A stretch of DNA of 64,000 bases from JADKIH01 sp049363815 (GTDB lineage Bacteria > Bacteroidota > Bacteroidia > AKYH767-A > 2013-40CM-41-45), in contig JBMQEM010000112.1 of assembly GCA_049363815.1 (NCBI GenBank), positions 1-64,000 of the forward strand, in the 5' to 3' direction. A model generated the notes under the pieces. It had not been told where the DNA came from. It saw nothing but the letters and a program-made list of their open reading frames with translations, and made no database searches. A program made the position numbers and the translations under genes. Positions 52,570 to 60,549 of this stretch are shown here, in pieces; positions within the stretch are counted from its first letter, which is position 1, and each line of letters begins with the position of its first letter.

Positions 52570-53565
52570 GTGAGTCCACATCAAAAACAAATATATTTTA
52601 AGTTAATTGCTCTTTGGGTCATTTGTGAAGCGATGTTAGGAGGAATCATCCATGGTTTTAAGTTGCCAATATCAGGTTTGATCGTGGGTGGATCTGCTGT
52701 AGTTTGTATCTGTCTTATCGGTCATCTGGTTCCATATAAAGGAGCAATTATCAGAGCTACAATAGTTGTGGCAATTTTTAAGATGATGCTTTCACCTCAA
52801 AGTCCATTTCCTGCCTATATCGCTGTCTTATTTCAGGGACTCTGCGGCGAATTACTGTTCTCTGCAGGGAAGAAACACTTTGCATTGAAAAGTTATACTC
52901 TTGCATTCCTGGCGCTGATCGAGTCAGCAATTCAGAGGGTTCTGGTGATGACAGTTTTATTTGGAGTAGATTTCTGGAAGGCTGTAAATGATTTTATTGT
53001 CAATCTGACAAAATCAGACCCCTCTGCAAATTTCAGCCTTTATCTGGTCTCACTTTATCTGTTTTTACACTTGCTGGCTGCGTTTTTAATAGGGAAGTTC
53101 TGTTCCGCAATTCCTGAAATGTTGAAATTTACCCGCGACGAAATGCAACCCTATCTGATCGACCTTACAATAAACAACAAAGAAGAAGCTACAATAAAAA
53201 GAAAGAAGGGCATCAGTTTCCTTTTTGTTGTTTGGCTTATACTGGCCGGTATTTATATCTACAACCAAATTTATCCGGAAGGAGTTTTCGCAAGCGGACA
53301 TTCTTCCTTAAAATTTATTTTCCGTTCAGCAATAATACTGCTAACCTGGTATCTGATTTTTGCGCCCTTACTTCTGGGACTGCTTAAAAAATGGCTTGAC
53401 AAAAGAAAAGGGATGTATAAAAAAGAAATTGAGGAAATTGTGTTACTTCTTCCCTCCACTACTATCCTTATAAAGGAAAGCTGGAAGCGATCAAAAGGGC
53501 AAATCGGATTTTCCAGAATCAGGTTTTTCTGGAGAACTTTGATAATAAACTCTGTAGCGACCTGA
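52570..53565 (+). CDS. Polytopic membrane protein next to a THEP1-like NTPase
   Basis: A 331-residue protein starting at GTG 52570. About eight hydrophobic segments are visible, the first six within residues 8-180 (LWVICEAMLGGIIHGF, VGGSAVVCICLIGHLVP, YIAVLFQGLCGELLF), then a charged loop (KEEATIKRKKG) and two more helices near 215 and 260. The basic tail (KRSKGQIGFSRIRFFWR) resembles a cytosolic coupling region. Not recognised; the short glycine-rich first helices suggest an S-component- or CbiM-like transporter. It precedes a THEP1-like NTPase gene, with which it probably works. Confidence 0.5.
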   Translation: MSPHQKQIYFKLIALWVICEAMLGGIIHGFKLPISGLIVGGSAVVCICLIGHLVPYKGAIIRATIVVAIFKMMLSPQSPFPAYIAVLFQGLCGELLFSAGKKHFALKSYTLAFLALIESAIQRVLVMTVLFGVDFWKAVNDFIVNLTKSDPSANFSLYLVSLYLFLHLLAAFLIGKFCSAIPEMLKFTRDEMQPYLIDLTINNKEEATIKRKKGISFLFVVWLILAGIYIYNQIYPEGVFASGHSSLKFIFRSAIILLTWYLIFAPLLLGLLKKWLDKRKGMYKKEIEEIVLLLPSTTILIKESWKRSKGQIGFSRIRFFWRTLIINSVAT

Positions 53566-53636
53566 CTTTCTTTTTTTGCATTTGTAAAGGTTAAAAATAT
53601 TTTCTACCATTATAGTGAGTTTAAAACCCACATTGG

Positions 53637-54131
53637 ATGCAGAAGAAGGAAGTTTATATTTTGACAGGGACAATTCATTCAGGAAAAAGTTCAACACTAG
53701 GTAAATGGTGTCAGACCAGAAATGACGTCTTTGGTATTTTATCGCCTGTTGAAAATGGCAAACGATTTTTTCAGGACATTTCCAGTGGTGAAAAATTTCC
53801 GATGGAAGCAACCTCAGATGAGATCTCAACTATACCTATAGGAAAGTTCAAATTCAGCATGAATGCATTTTCAAAAGCCGTTGAAGTCCTATCGGGAAGT
53901 TCATATAATAAAAAAGGATGGCTGGTAATCGATGAGATCGGGCCACTTGAATTATCAGGGAGAGGGTTTGATGAAGTCCTGAAGGAAATTTTACAAGCAT
54001 CAGCTTCAAACATGAAGATCATTCTGGTCGTACGGGATACCCTTAAAGAAGATGTTATCCAACGGTACTCACTTAATGATCATTTGATCAAGGAAGTTAA
54101 TTTCCTTAGTGGTCAGGATGCATTAGTTTGA
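53637..54131 (+). CDS. THEP1-like P-loop nucleotide triphosphatase
   Basis: A 164-residue P-loop protein: Walker A GTIHSGKSST (11-20), Walker B VIDEIGPLEL (97-106) with the GPLE motif of the THEP1/NTPase_1 family, and a short C-terminal strand (IILVVRDTLKEDVI). Members hydrolyse nucleoside triphosphates; physiological roles are mostly unknown, and relatives occur near molybdenum cofactor and xanthine dehydrogenase genes. It is 71 nt after the membrane protein and before cytosine deaminase on the same strand. Not a typical ABC ATPase: no LSGGQ signature. Confidence 0.78.
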   Translation: MQKKEVYILTGTIHSGKSSTLGKWCQTRNDVFGILSPVENGKRFFQDISSGEKFPMEATSDEISTIPIGKFKFSMNAFSKAVEVLSGSSYNKKGWLVIDEIGPLELSGRGFDEVLKEILQASASNMKIILVVRDTLKEDVIQRYSLNDHLIKEVNFLSGQDALV

Positions 54132-54178
54132 AAAGTCAAATATTCTTTGCATATTGAATCCCTTTTAAAAATTAATTT

Positions 54179-54613
54179 ATGGATGAATACATGCAAGCCG
54201 CCATTGACGAAGCCCGTTTGGGTCGCAAGGAAGGTGGAATACCTATCGGTTCAGTACTTGTAAGAGACGGCAAGATCATTGGCAGGGGACACAACAAGAG
54301 AGTTCAGGATGGAGACCCGATCACTCACGCTGAAATCGATTGTCTCCGGAATGCAGGCAGGGTCGGCGATTATAAAAACGCTGTTTTATATTCCACTCTT
54401 ATGCCCTGTTATCTGTGTGCAGGAGCGGTTGTCCAATTTAACATCAAGACAGTTTACGCAGGAGAAAATGAGACCTTTTCAGGAGCCAAAGAATTCATGG
54501 AGTCGCATGGTGTAAAAGTTATCAATATCGATTCTGAAGAATGTAAAAAAATGATGTCTGAATTTATTGAAGAAAACCCTAAATTGTGGTTCGAAGATAT
54601 CGGAGAACTTTAA
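54179..54613 (+). CDS. Fungal-type cytosine deaminase
   Basis: A 144-residue deaminase of the yeast Fcy1 type, unlike the 420-residue amidohydrolase CodA of enterobacteria. The zinc site is HAE (H50, E52) and PCYLC (C77, C80). Shared with Fcy1 are EARLGRKEGGIPIGSVLV-like and GRGHNKRVQDGDPITHAEI segments and the C-terminus WFEDIGE. It converts cytosine to uracil plus ammonia, the entry to the PreTA route. A tRNA adenosine deaminase (TadA) or guanine deaminase is less likely because of the WFEDIGE end. ATG 54179. Confidence 0.85.
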   Translation: MDEYMQAAIDEARLGRKEGGIPIGSVLVRDGKIIGRGHNKRVQDGDPITHAEIDCLRNAGRVGDYKNAVLYSTLMPCYLCAGAVVQFNIKTVYAGENETFSGAKEFMESHGVKVINIDSEECKKMMSEFIEENPKLWFEDIGEL

Positions 54614-54646
54614 CATCAATTCTCAATTACAGTAAAAATTATTCCA

Positions 54647-56029
54647 ATGTCAATCCTAATTAAGAACGGTAAAGTTGTTACAGCATCTGAGGTTATGGAT
54701 GCAGATGTTTACATTGAAGGTGAAACAGTACGTGCGATAGGAAAAGATCTGCCATTTAAAGCAGACAAGACCATTGATGCAAAAGGTATGCTGATCATAC
54801 CTGGAGGCATCGATCCACATGTTCATCTCGATATGCCCTTCATGGGAACATTTTCAAGTGACAATTATACCACGGGAACATCAGCAGCATTATTCGGCGG
54901 AACTACTATGGTCATTGATTTCATTTTGCAGACCCAGGGTAAATCTCTCTATCATGCCCTGAAGGAATGGCAGGGAAGATCTGATAATAATGCATGTTGC
55001 GATTACTCTTTCCATATGGCTGTCACAGATTTCAATGACAATACCCGACAGGAGATATCAGACATGGTCAATAAGGAAGGAATCATATCCTTCAAGACGT
55101 TCATGGCTTACAAAGGAGCATTAATGATCGATGACAGACAAATGGTAGGACTTATGAATGAGGTGAAGAAGCAGGGTGGAATGGTTACTGTTCATGCTAC
55201 TAACGGCGACATGATCGACTACCTTATCGCCAGACATCGTTCTGAAGGAAAGCTTGCCCCACTCTATCATTACCTTTCACAACCGGAGATCACAGAATCC
55301 GAAGCATCCGGAAGATTTGCTGATATGGCATTTCACACTGGAGTTCCTGCATACATTGTTCATATGACATGCGAAGGCGCTTTGAATCAGGTCAGGGATG
55401 CGGAGAAAAGAAACCAGAGAGTATTTGCTGAGACCTGTATCCAATACCTAGTACTCGATGCTTCACTATACGAAAAGAATTTTGAGGGAGCGAAATGGGT
55501 CATGAGTCCTCCGTTAAGAGAGAAAAAAGATCAGGCCGCACTTTGGGCAGGGATCAACCAGGGAAGCATTCAGGTTGTTGCAACGGATCATTGTCCATTT
55601 AAATGGGAACAAAAACTCATGGGTAAAGACGACTTTTCAAAAATACCGAACGGTCATCCTGCAATTGAACACAGAATGGAATTACTGTTCTCAGAAGGAG
55701 TAAATAAAGGAAAGATCTCACTGAATAAATTCGTTGAAGTATCATCAACTAATTCAGCCAAGATCTTTGGAATGTATCCGAAGAAAGGATGTATAGCAAT
55801 CGGGTCAGATGCCGATATTGTGATCTTTGATCCAAATGAGGAGCATGTTATCAGTGCAGAAAAGCATCATATGAATGTCGACTACAGTGCATATGAAGGA
55901 TGGAAAGTAAAAGGTAAGACAAAAACTGTTATTTTACGTGGTGAAATCGCTATTGAAAATAGCGAAAGAAAAGTTACTCCCGGCTTTGGGAAATTTATAA
56001 AAAGAAACAAAGTAAATGGGATCATTTAA
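54647..56029 (+). CDS. Dihydropyrimidinase (D-hydantoinase type)
   Basis: A 460-residue cyclic amidohydrolase opening dihydrouracil to N-carbamoyl-beta-alanine. The di-metal site has H58 and H60 (DPHVHLD), the carbamylated K150 (SFKTFMAYKGA), H183 (VHATNGD), H239 (VHMTCEGA) and D314 (ATDHCPF); spacing matches D-hydantoinases. It lies 33 nt after the deaminase and before beta-ureidopropionase, so it acts in the reductive pyrimidine route rather than on hydantoins in general. Confidence 0.93.
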   Translation: MSILIKNGKVVTASEVMDADVYIEGETVRAIGKDLPFKADKTIDAKGMLIIPGGIDPHVHLDMPFMGTFSSDNYTTGTSAALFGGTTMVIDFILQTQGKSLYHALKEWQGRSDNNACCDYSFHMAVTDFNDNTRQEISDMVNKEGIISFKTFMAYKGALMIDDRQMVGLMNEVKKQGGMVTVHATNGDMIDYLIARHRSEGKLAPLYHYLSQPEITESEASGRFADMAFHTGVPAYIVHMTCEGALNQVRDAEKRNQRVFAETCIQYLVLDASLYEKNFEGAKWVMSPPLREKKDQAALWAGINQGSIQVVATDHCPFKWEQKLMGKDDFSKIPNGHPAIEHRMELLFSEGVNKGKISLNKFVEVSSTNSAKIFGMYPKKGCIAIGSDADIVIFDPNEEHVISAEKHHMNVDYSAYEGWKVKGKTKTVILRGEIAIENSERKVTPGFGKFIKRNKVNGII

Positions 56030-56070
56030 ACACCCTTTGTAAAAAATAAATTAACTCTAAAAAAATTATT

Positions 56071-56937
56071 ATGGCAAGAATGATTCGTTCCGGACTTATC
56101 CAGATGAGTTTACCTAAAACTGAAGGAGAAGGAACCATTCCGGAAATTATTGATGCAATGGTTCAGAAGCATATTCCGTTTATAGAAGAAGCAGGAAAAA
56201 AGGGAGTTCAAATCCTTTGTCTGCAGGAGATCTTCAACACACCTTATTTCTGCCCCGGACAAGACAAGAAATGGTATGAATCTGCAGAATCGGTTCCCGG
56301 CCCAACGACTGATCTAATGTCTGAATATGCAAAAAAATATAAGATGGTGATCATCGTACCTGTTTATGAAAAAGAGCAGGCCGGATTTTTATACAATACT
56401 GCTGCGGTAATTGATGCAGATGGAACTTACCTGGGCAAGTATAGAAAAAACCACATTCCACACACTTCAGGATTCTGGGAAAAGTTTTTCTTCAAACCAG
56501 GCAATCTGGGTTACCCGGTATTTCAGACCAAGTATGCAAAGATCGGTGTTTACATTTGTTACGACAGGCATTTTCCGGATGGCGCACGTGTATTAGGTTT
56601 GAATGGTGCTGAGATCGTATACAATCCTTCCGCGACAGTTGCAGGATTATCACAATATCTTTGGAAGCTTGAACAACCTGCACATGCAGCAGCAAACGGA
56701 TACTTCATGGGTTGCATCAACCGTGTTGGTGAAGAGAAACCATGGAATCTTGGAAAGTTTTATGGAACCTCTTATTTTGTTGATCCAAGAGGACAGATCT
56801 TTGCCCAGGCTTCGGAAGATAAAGATGAATTACTGGTAGCAGATTTTGATCTTGATATGATTGAAGAAGTTCGCTCAACATGGCAATTCTTCCGTGATCG
56901 TCGTCCTGAGACATATGGTAAATTAGTTGAACTATAA
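56071..56937 (+). CDS. Beta-ureidopropionase (N-carbamoyl-beta-alanine amidohydrolase)
   Basis: A 288-residue nitrilase-superfamily carbon-nitrogen hydrolase. The triad is E53 (CLQEIFN), K126 (GKYRKNHIP) and C163 (VYICYDRHFPDG). The FWEKFFFKPGN and STWQFFRDRRPETYG segments are typical of beta-ureidopropionase / N-carbamoylputrescine amidase; context with dihydropyrimidinase and PreTA favours the former. It releases beta-alanine, CO2 and ammonia. ATG 56071. Confidence 0.9.
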   Translation: MARMIRSGLIQMSLPKTEGEGTIPEIIDAMVQKHIPFIEEAGKKGVQILCLQEIFNTPYFCPGQDKKWYESAESVPGPTTDLMSEYAKKYKMVIIVPVYEKEQAGFLYNTAAVIDADGTYLGKYRKNHIPHTSGFWEKFFFKPGNLGYPVFQTKYAKIGVYICYDRHFPDGARVLGLNGAEIVYNPSATVAGLSQYLWKLEQPAHAAANGYFMGCINRVGEEKPWNLGKFYGTSYFVDPRGQIFAQASEDKDELLVADFDLDMIEEVRSTWQFFRDRRPETYGKLVEL

Positions 56938-56940
56938 AAT

Positions 56941-57012
56941 CGGTTTTCGTTTGTCGTTTTTCGGCTTTAGTAAATGCTGGTTCGAAAAACAAAAGAAGAT
57001 AAACGAAAATCG
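56941..57012. repeat. Inverted repeat between ureidopropionase and preT
   Basis: CGGTTTTCGTTT (56941-56952) pairs with AAACGAAAATCG (57001-57012), one G-U pair. Additional CGTTTTTCG / CGAAAAAC words lie inside. The preT ATG follows 21 nt later. Confidence 0.6.
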
Positions 57013-57033
57013 AAAAATATAAACGATAAACGA

Positions 57034-58359
57034 ATGAGTGAATTCCTCCCTCCTTCCAGTGAATCTGAATTTGAAAATAATTTCAAGCAGATCAAACCAC
57101 TGATGAATGAAACCGAAGCATATTATGAAAGTTCACGTTGCCTTTTTTGCTACGACGCTCCTTGTGTAAATGCTTGTCCCAGCAGTATCGATATCCCACT
57201 TTTCATACGTCAGATCAACAACAAGAATCCGCTGTCATCTGCGAAGACGATCTATGATTCCAACTATTTTGGTTATGCCTGTGGAAAAGTATGTCCGACA
57301 GAAGTTTTATGCGAAGGTGCCTGTGTTTACAACCATCAGGATGTAAAGCCGATTGAGATTGGAAGATTGCAAAGCTTTGCAACAGACAAAGCGATCCGTT
57401 CTAACAAACAATTATACCGGCTGCCACCTTCAAACGGAAAAAAAGTTGCTATTATTGGTGCTGGCCCTTCAGGCATTTCCTGTGCCTGTGAATTAAAGAT
57501 GCTTGGATTCGAAGTTGATATATTTGAGTCAAAAGAAAAATCTTCCGGGTTAACTGTTTATGGTGTTGCACCATATAAGATCACCAATAAAGAAGCATTG
57601 GATGAAATGGATTATCTTGAAAATCAATTCAAGTATAAAGTACATTATAGCAAGCCGATAACTTCAAAATCACAAATAGAAGAGCTGGAAAAAAAGTATG
57701 ATGCAATTTTGATTGGATTTGGATTGGGTAAAACATCCATGATCAACATTCCGGGAGAAGACAAGGAAAATTGTTTCGGCGCAGTAGAGTTTGTTGAAAA
57801 ATTGCGAATGACTCATCATAAAACCTCCGTTCCCAAAAACGTAATCGTATTAGGAGGAGGAAACACTGCTATGGATGCAGCATCTGAGAGTGCCCGTATG
57901 GGAGCTGAGAAAGTTATCCTGGCATATCGTCGCAGCAAAGAAGATATGGGTGCTTATGATTTCGAATATGATCTTGCAAAAGGTGTTGGTGTAAAAGGCC
58001 TGTTCAATGTTTCTCCTTTGGAAATTCTTGGAAACGGAAAAGTAGCAGGAATAAAGTTTATCCGCACAAAGACTGTTAACGGAAAGCTTGAGAATATTGC
58101 CGGATCAGAATTTACTGAATCATGTGATTGGGTAATTAAAGCAACCGGACAATCTAAACAAATTGATTTGCTCAAAATGATGCAGGGGGTTTCAATTGAT
58201 TCAAAAGGAAAAATTGAAGTTGACAAGGAAACATTTCAAACTAAAAATCCAAAATATTTTGCTGCGGGCGATGCAGTGAGCGGCGGACAGGAAGTTGTAA
58301 ATGCAGCAGCAGAAGGAAGAAAAGCTGCGAGGGGAATAAGTAAATATCTTTTAAAATAA
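57034..58359 (+). CDS. preT: Dihydropyrimidine dehydrogenase NAD-binding subunit PreT
   Basis: A 441-residue flavoprotein of the glutamate-synthase small-subunit type. The N-terminal Fe-S domain has CLFCYDAPCVNACP and CGKVCPTEVLCEGACV; FAD binding is IIGAGPSGISCACEL; NAD(P)H binding is VLGGGNTAMDAASES; ending with FAAGDAVSGGQEVVNAAAEGRKAA. It passes electrons to PreA for reduction of uracil and thymine. ATG 57034 is used; the in-frame upstream extension at 56974 lies in the inverted repeat. The stop is 103 nt before preA. Confidence 0.92.
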   Translation: MSEFLPPSSESEFENNFKQIKPLMNETEAYYESSRCLFCYDAPCVNACPSSIDIPLFIRQINNKNPLSSAKTIYDSNYFGYACGKVCPTEVLCEGACVYNHQDVKPIEIGRLQSFATDKAIRSNKQLYRLPPSNGKKVAIIGAGPSGISCACELKMLGFEVDIFESKEKSSGLTVYGVAPYKITNKEALDEMDYLENQFKYKVHYSKPITSKSQIEELEKKYDAILIGFGLGKTSMINIPGEDKENCFGAVEFVEKLRMTHHKTSVPKNVIVLGGGNTAMDAASESARMGAEKVILAYRRSKEDMGAYDFEYDLAKGVGVKGLFNVSPLEILGNGKVAGIKFIRTKTVNGKLENIAGSEFTESCDWVIKATGQSKQIDLLKMMQGVSIDSKGKIEVDKETFQTKNPKYFAAGDAVSGGQEVVNAAAEGRKAARGISKYLLK

Positions 58360-58371
58360 ACCAAGGCTTTC

Positions 58372-58436
58372 GCAACGTGCAAACCTGAAACCTGAAACAA
58401 TTAAAACAGGATTCAGTTTTCAGGTTTACAAGTTGC
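58372..58436. repeat. Inverted repeat between preT and preA
   Basis: GCAAC-GTGC-AAACCTGAAA (58372-58390) faces TTTTCAGGTTT-ACAA-GTTGC (58417-58436). A second CCTGAAAC copy lies in the loop. Confidence 0.75.
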
Positions 58437-58462
58437 TAGTTGCATAAAAAATAAATAAAAAA

Positions 58463-59812
58463 ATGGCTGATCTTCGATCGAATTTAGCAGGAATAAAATC
58501 TCCAAATCCTTTCTGGCTTGCTTCTGCACCACCAACGAACAGTGGTTATCAGATCATGAAAGCATTTGATGCCGGTTGGGGCGGTGCAGTCTGGAAAACT
58601 CTGGGAGTTCCGGTTGTAAATGTTTCCAGTCGATATGGCGCTGTGAATTACCGGGATAACAGAATGGTCGGATTCAACAATATTGAATTGATCACAGACC
58701 GTCCACTTGCTGATAATTTACGTGAGATAGAGGAAGTGAAAAAGAGATTTCCGGATCATGCAGTGATTGCATCACTGATGGTTGAAACCCGCGAACAATG
58801 GCATCAGATCGTAAAGGATGCTGAGAATGCCGGTGCTGACGGACTTGAATTAAATTTCGGTTGTCCACATGGAATGTGTGAAAGAGGTATGGGTTCAGCC
58901 GTAGGACAGGAACCAAAGGTATTGAAGATGATAGTTGAATGGGTAAAAGAAGTTGCCAAGGTACCTGTCATCGTAAAACTTACACCAAATATTTCAGACA
59001 TCACCAGACCGGCCATGGCTGCACGCGAAGGTGGTGGAGATGCTATATCACTTATCAATACGATCCAGAGTATTGTTGGTGTTGATATAGATAAATTCGT
59101 ACCCTACCCTATTGTCGACGGTAAAAGTACTAATGGTGGGTATTGCGGTCCTGCTGTGAAGCCAATTGCAATGAACATGCTTAAAAATTGTGCTCAGCAT
59201 CCTAATATTAATTTGCCTATTTCCGGTATTGGTGGAATTGAAAACTGGCGTGATGCCGTTGAATTTATTTTACTTGGTGCAACTAACGTTCAGGTTTGTA
59301 CCGCGGTGATGCACTTCGGCTTTGGAATTATCAGGGAAATGAAGGCAGGTCTGGAGAATTATATGGATGAGAAAGGATTTAAAACCCTAGAGGACTTCAG
59401 AGGAAAAGCTTTACCGAATATTATGCATTGGGAAGATTTGAATCTAAAGTATAAGGTTGTTGCAAATATCAATGAAGAAAAATGTATTGGGTGTCAGTTA
59501 TGTTATACAGCATGTGAAGATGGCGCACACCAGGCTATCGGACTATCTTCTGATCCCCTGAATCGTATTCCACATATCATAGAAGAAAATTGTGTCGGTT
59601 GTAATTTATGTTCTCTGGTTTGCCCTGTCGAAGCTTGTATTGAAATGGAAAGACGCGATGACGGCAAACAAGAACTTACTTGGAAAGACAGAACACTTGC
59701 CGGCAATATACCGACAACTTTTGATGATGAATTAGCCGGCGGTAGACATCATTGGGTACCTGAACCGAAAGCGGCTTTGGTTACTCCGAAGCCGGTGCAT
59801 TATAAGGGGTAG
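58463..59812 (+). CDS. preA: Dihydropyrimidine dehydrogenase catalytic subunit PreA
   Basis: A 449-residue FMN enzyme. A TIM barrel (about 1-310) with substrate pocket ASAPPTNSGYQI, the catalytic cysteine in NFGCPHGMCERGMG, and FMN/phosphate strands (ISLINTIQS, PISGIGGIENW); then two 4Fe-4S motifs, CIGCQLCYTACEDGAH and CVGCNLCSLVCPVEAC. It reduces uracil and thymine to the dihydro forms, with PreT as electron donor. The length matches bacterial PreA. Confidence 0.95.
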   Translation: MADLRSNLAGIKSPNPFWLASAPPTNSGYQIMKAFDAGWGGAVWKTLGVPVVNVSSRYGAVNYRDNRMVGFNNIELITDRPLADNLREIEEVKKRFPDHAVIASLMVETREQWHQIVKDAENAGADGLELNFGCPHGMCERGMGSAVGQEPKVLKMIVEWVKEVAKVPVIVKLTPNISDITRPAMAAREGGGDAISLINTIQSIVGVDIDKFVPYPIVDGKSTNGGYCGPAVKPIAMNMLKNCAQHPNINLPISGIGGIENWRDAVEFILLGATNVQVCTAVMHFGFGIIREMKAGLENYMDEKGFKTLEDFRGKALPNIMHWEDLNLKYKVVANINEEKCIGCQLCYTACEDGAHQAIGLSSDPLNRIPHIIEENCVGCNLCSLVCPVEACIEMERRDDGKQELTWKDRTLAGNIPTTFDDELAGGRHHWVPEPKAALVTPKPVHYKG

Positions 59813-59816
59813 CCGC

Positions 59817-59862
59817 AGGTTTCAGGTTGCTTTGTAGTTTGCTATTGAGCAATCTGAAATCT
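59817..59862. repeat. Inverted repeat after preA
   Basis: AGGTTTCAGGTTGCT (59817-59831) and AGCAATCTGAAATCT (59848-59862) form a 15-bp stem with three G-U pairs. Words shared with the repeats at 37391 and 58372. It may end the catabolic transcript, though no T-run follows. Confidence 0.7.
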
Positions 59863-59885
59863 ATTACCTCTTAAAATGCTATCCC

Positions 59886-59917
59886 AAAAAAAATCCGGCC
59901 ACCACCAGTAACCGGAC
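59886..59917 (-). terminator. Rho-independent terminator of the four-helix protein gene
   Basis: On the minus strand TCCGG (59916-59912) pairs with CCGGA (59898-59894) across a 13-nt loop that can pair further internally. Eight T follow. Confidence 0.55.
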
Positions 59918-59948
59918 TAATAAACCTGATAAACTAACAATCAATTTT

Positions 59949-60380
59949 TTAATACTCTTCCCGAGCAGTCTTTTGATTTTTATTCTGATCGATGATTATT
60001 CTCAGACTCGTACTGATCACTAGCGCTGCTGAAAGGGCGATCACCCTTGACCACGAAATAGATTCTATATAGGATAATACTGGAGAAATTGCAGATGACA
60101 AAGTGAAATCAAAAATTACACTAAGCAGAACCAATAAAGCAGATGTAATAAAATAGATTCTGAATTTTTTATAGTAAAGAATTTTTGGGATCAAAATTCC
60201 TGAATTGATTGCTCCAATTAAACCGGCTAGGATAGCAAGAAGTATCTTATCATCAGTTGAGTTCAGGAAATAATTTGTATACGATACATTATTGAACAAC
60301 TGAAATAATAAGACCGGTAAAAATACCAACCATGCGGTAAGGTGCAGAATAGCTGTCGCAGAACTATTGAAGCGATTCAT
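59949..60380 (-). CDS. Four-helix membrane protein resembling a LytS-type kinase sensor
   Basis: A 143-residue protein with four membrane helices: TAILHLTAWLVFLPVLLFQL, KILLAILAGLIGAINSGIL, IYFITSALLVLLSVIFDFTL and IALSAALVISTSLRIII, ending in a short charged tail (DQNKNQKTAREEY). The first helix resembles the H-x2-[AF]-W pattern of Bacteroidota His_kinase N-terminal domains. The kinase part is absent, so this could be an orphan sensor domain. ATG 60380 is preferred over an in-frame start at 60416. Isolated between transcripts. Confidence 0.6.
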   Translation of the reverse strand: MNRFNSSATAILHLTAWLVFLPVLLFQLFNNVSYTNYFLNSTDDKILLAILAGLIGAINSGILIPKILYYKKFRIYFITSALLVLLSVIFDFTLSSAISPVLSYIESISWSRVIALSAALVISTSLRIIIDQNKNQKTAREEY

Positions 60381-60403
60381 TTTTATAAGACAATTAGGTA
60401 TAA

Positions 60404-60411
60404 CAATGATA
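60404..60411 (-). promoter_or_regulatory. Candidate -7 element for the four-helix protein
   Basis: TATCATTG on the minus strand, one mismatch to TAnnTTTG, ends 24 nt before the ATG at 60380. Confidence 0.3.
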
Positions 60412-60494
60412 CACATCTAAATTGGAAAAATTACACCCACTCTGCCGATTTTTTCAACTTGCGATAAAAACACAATTATCAGCGGTAAATTAAA

Positions 60495-60531
60495 ACAAAA
60501 AGAAAGGCCCTTTCAATCAAGAAAGAGCCTT
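60495..60531 (-). terminator. Rho-independent terminator of the repeat adhesin gene
   Basis: On the minus strand AAGGCTCTTTC (60531-60521), loop TTGATT, GAAAGGGCCTT (60514-60504; one G-U pair), then a T-rich tail (TTCTTTTT). It starts 19 nt after the adhesin stop codon. Confidence 0.85.
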
Positions 60532-60549
60532 CTCGTCCAATCCAATTAA

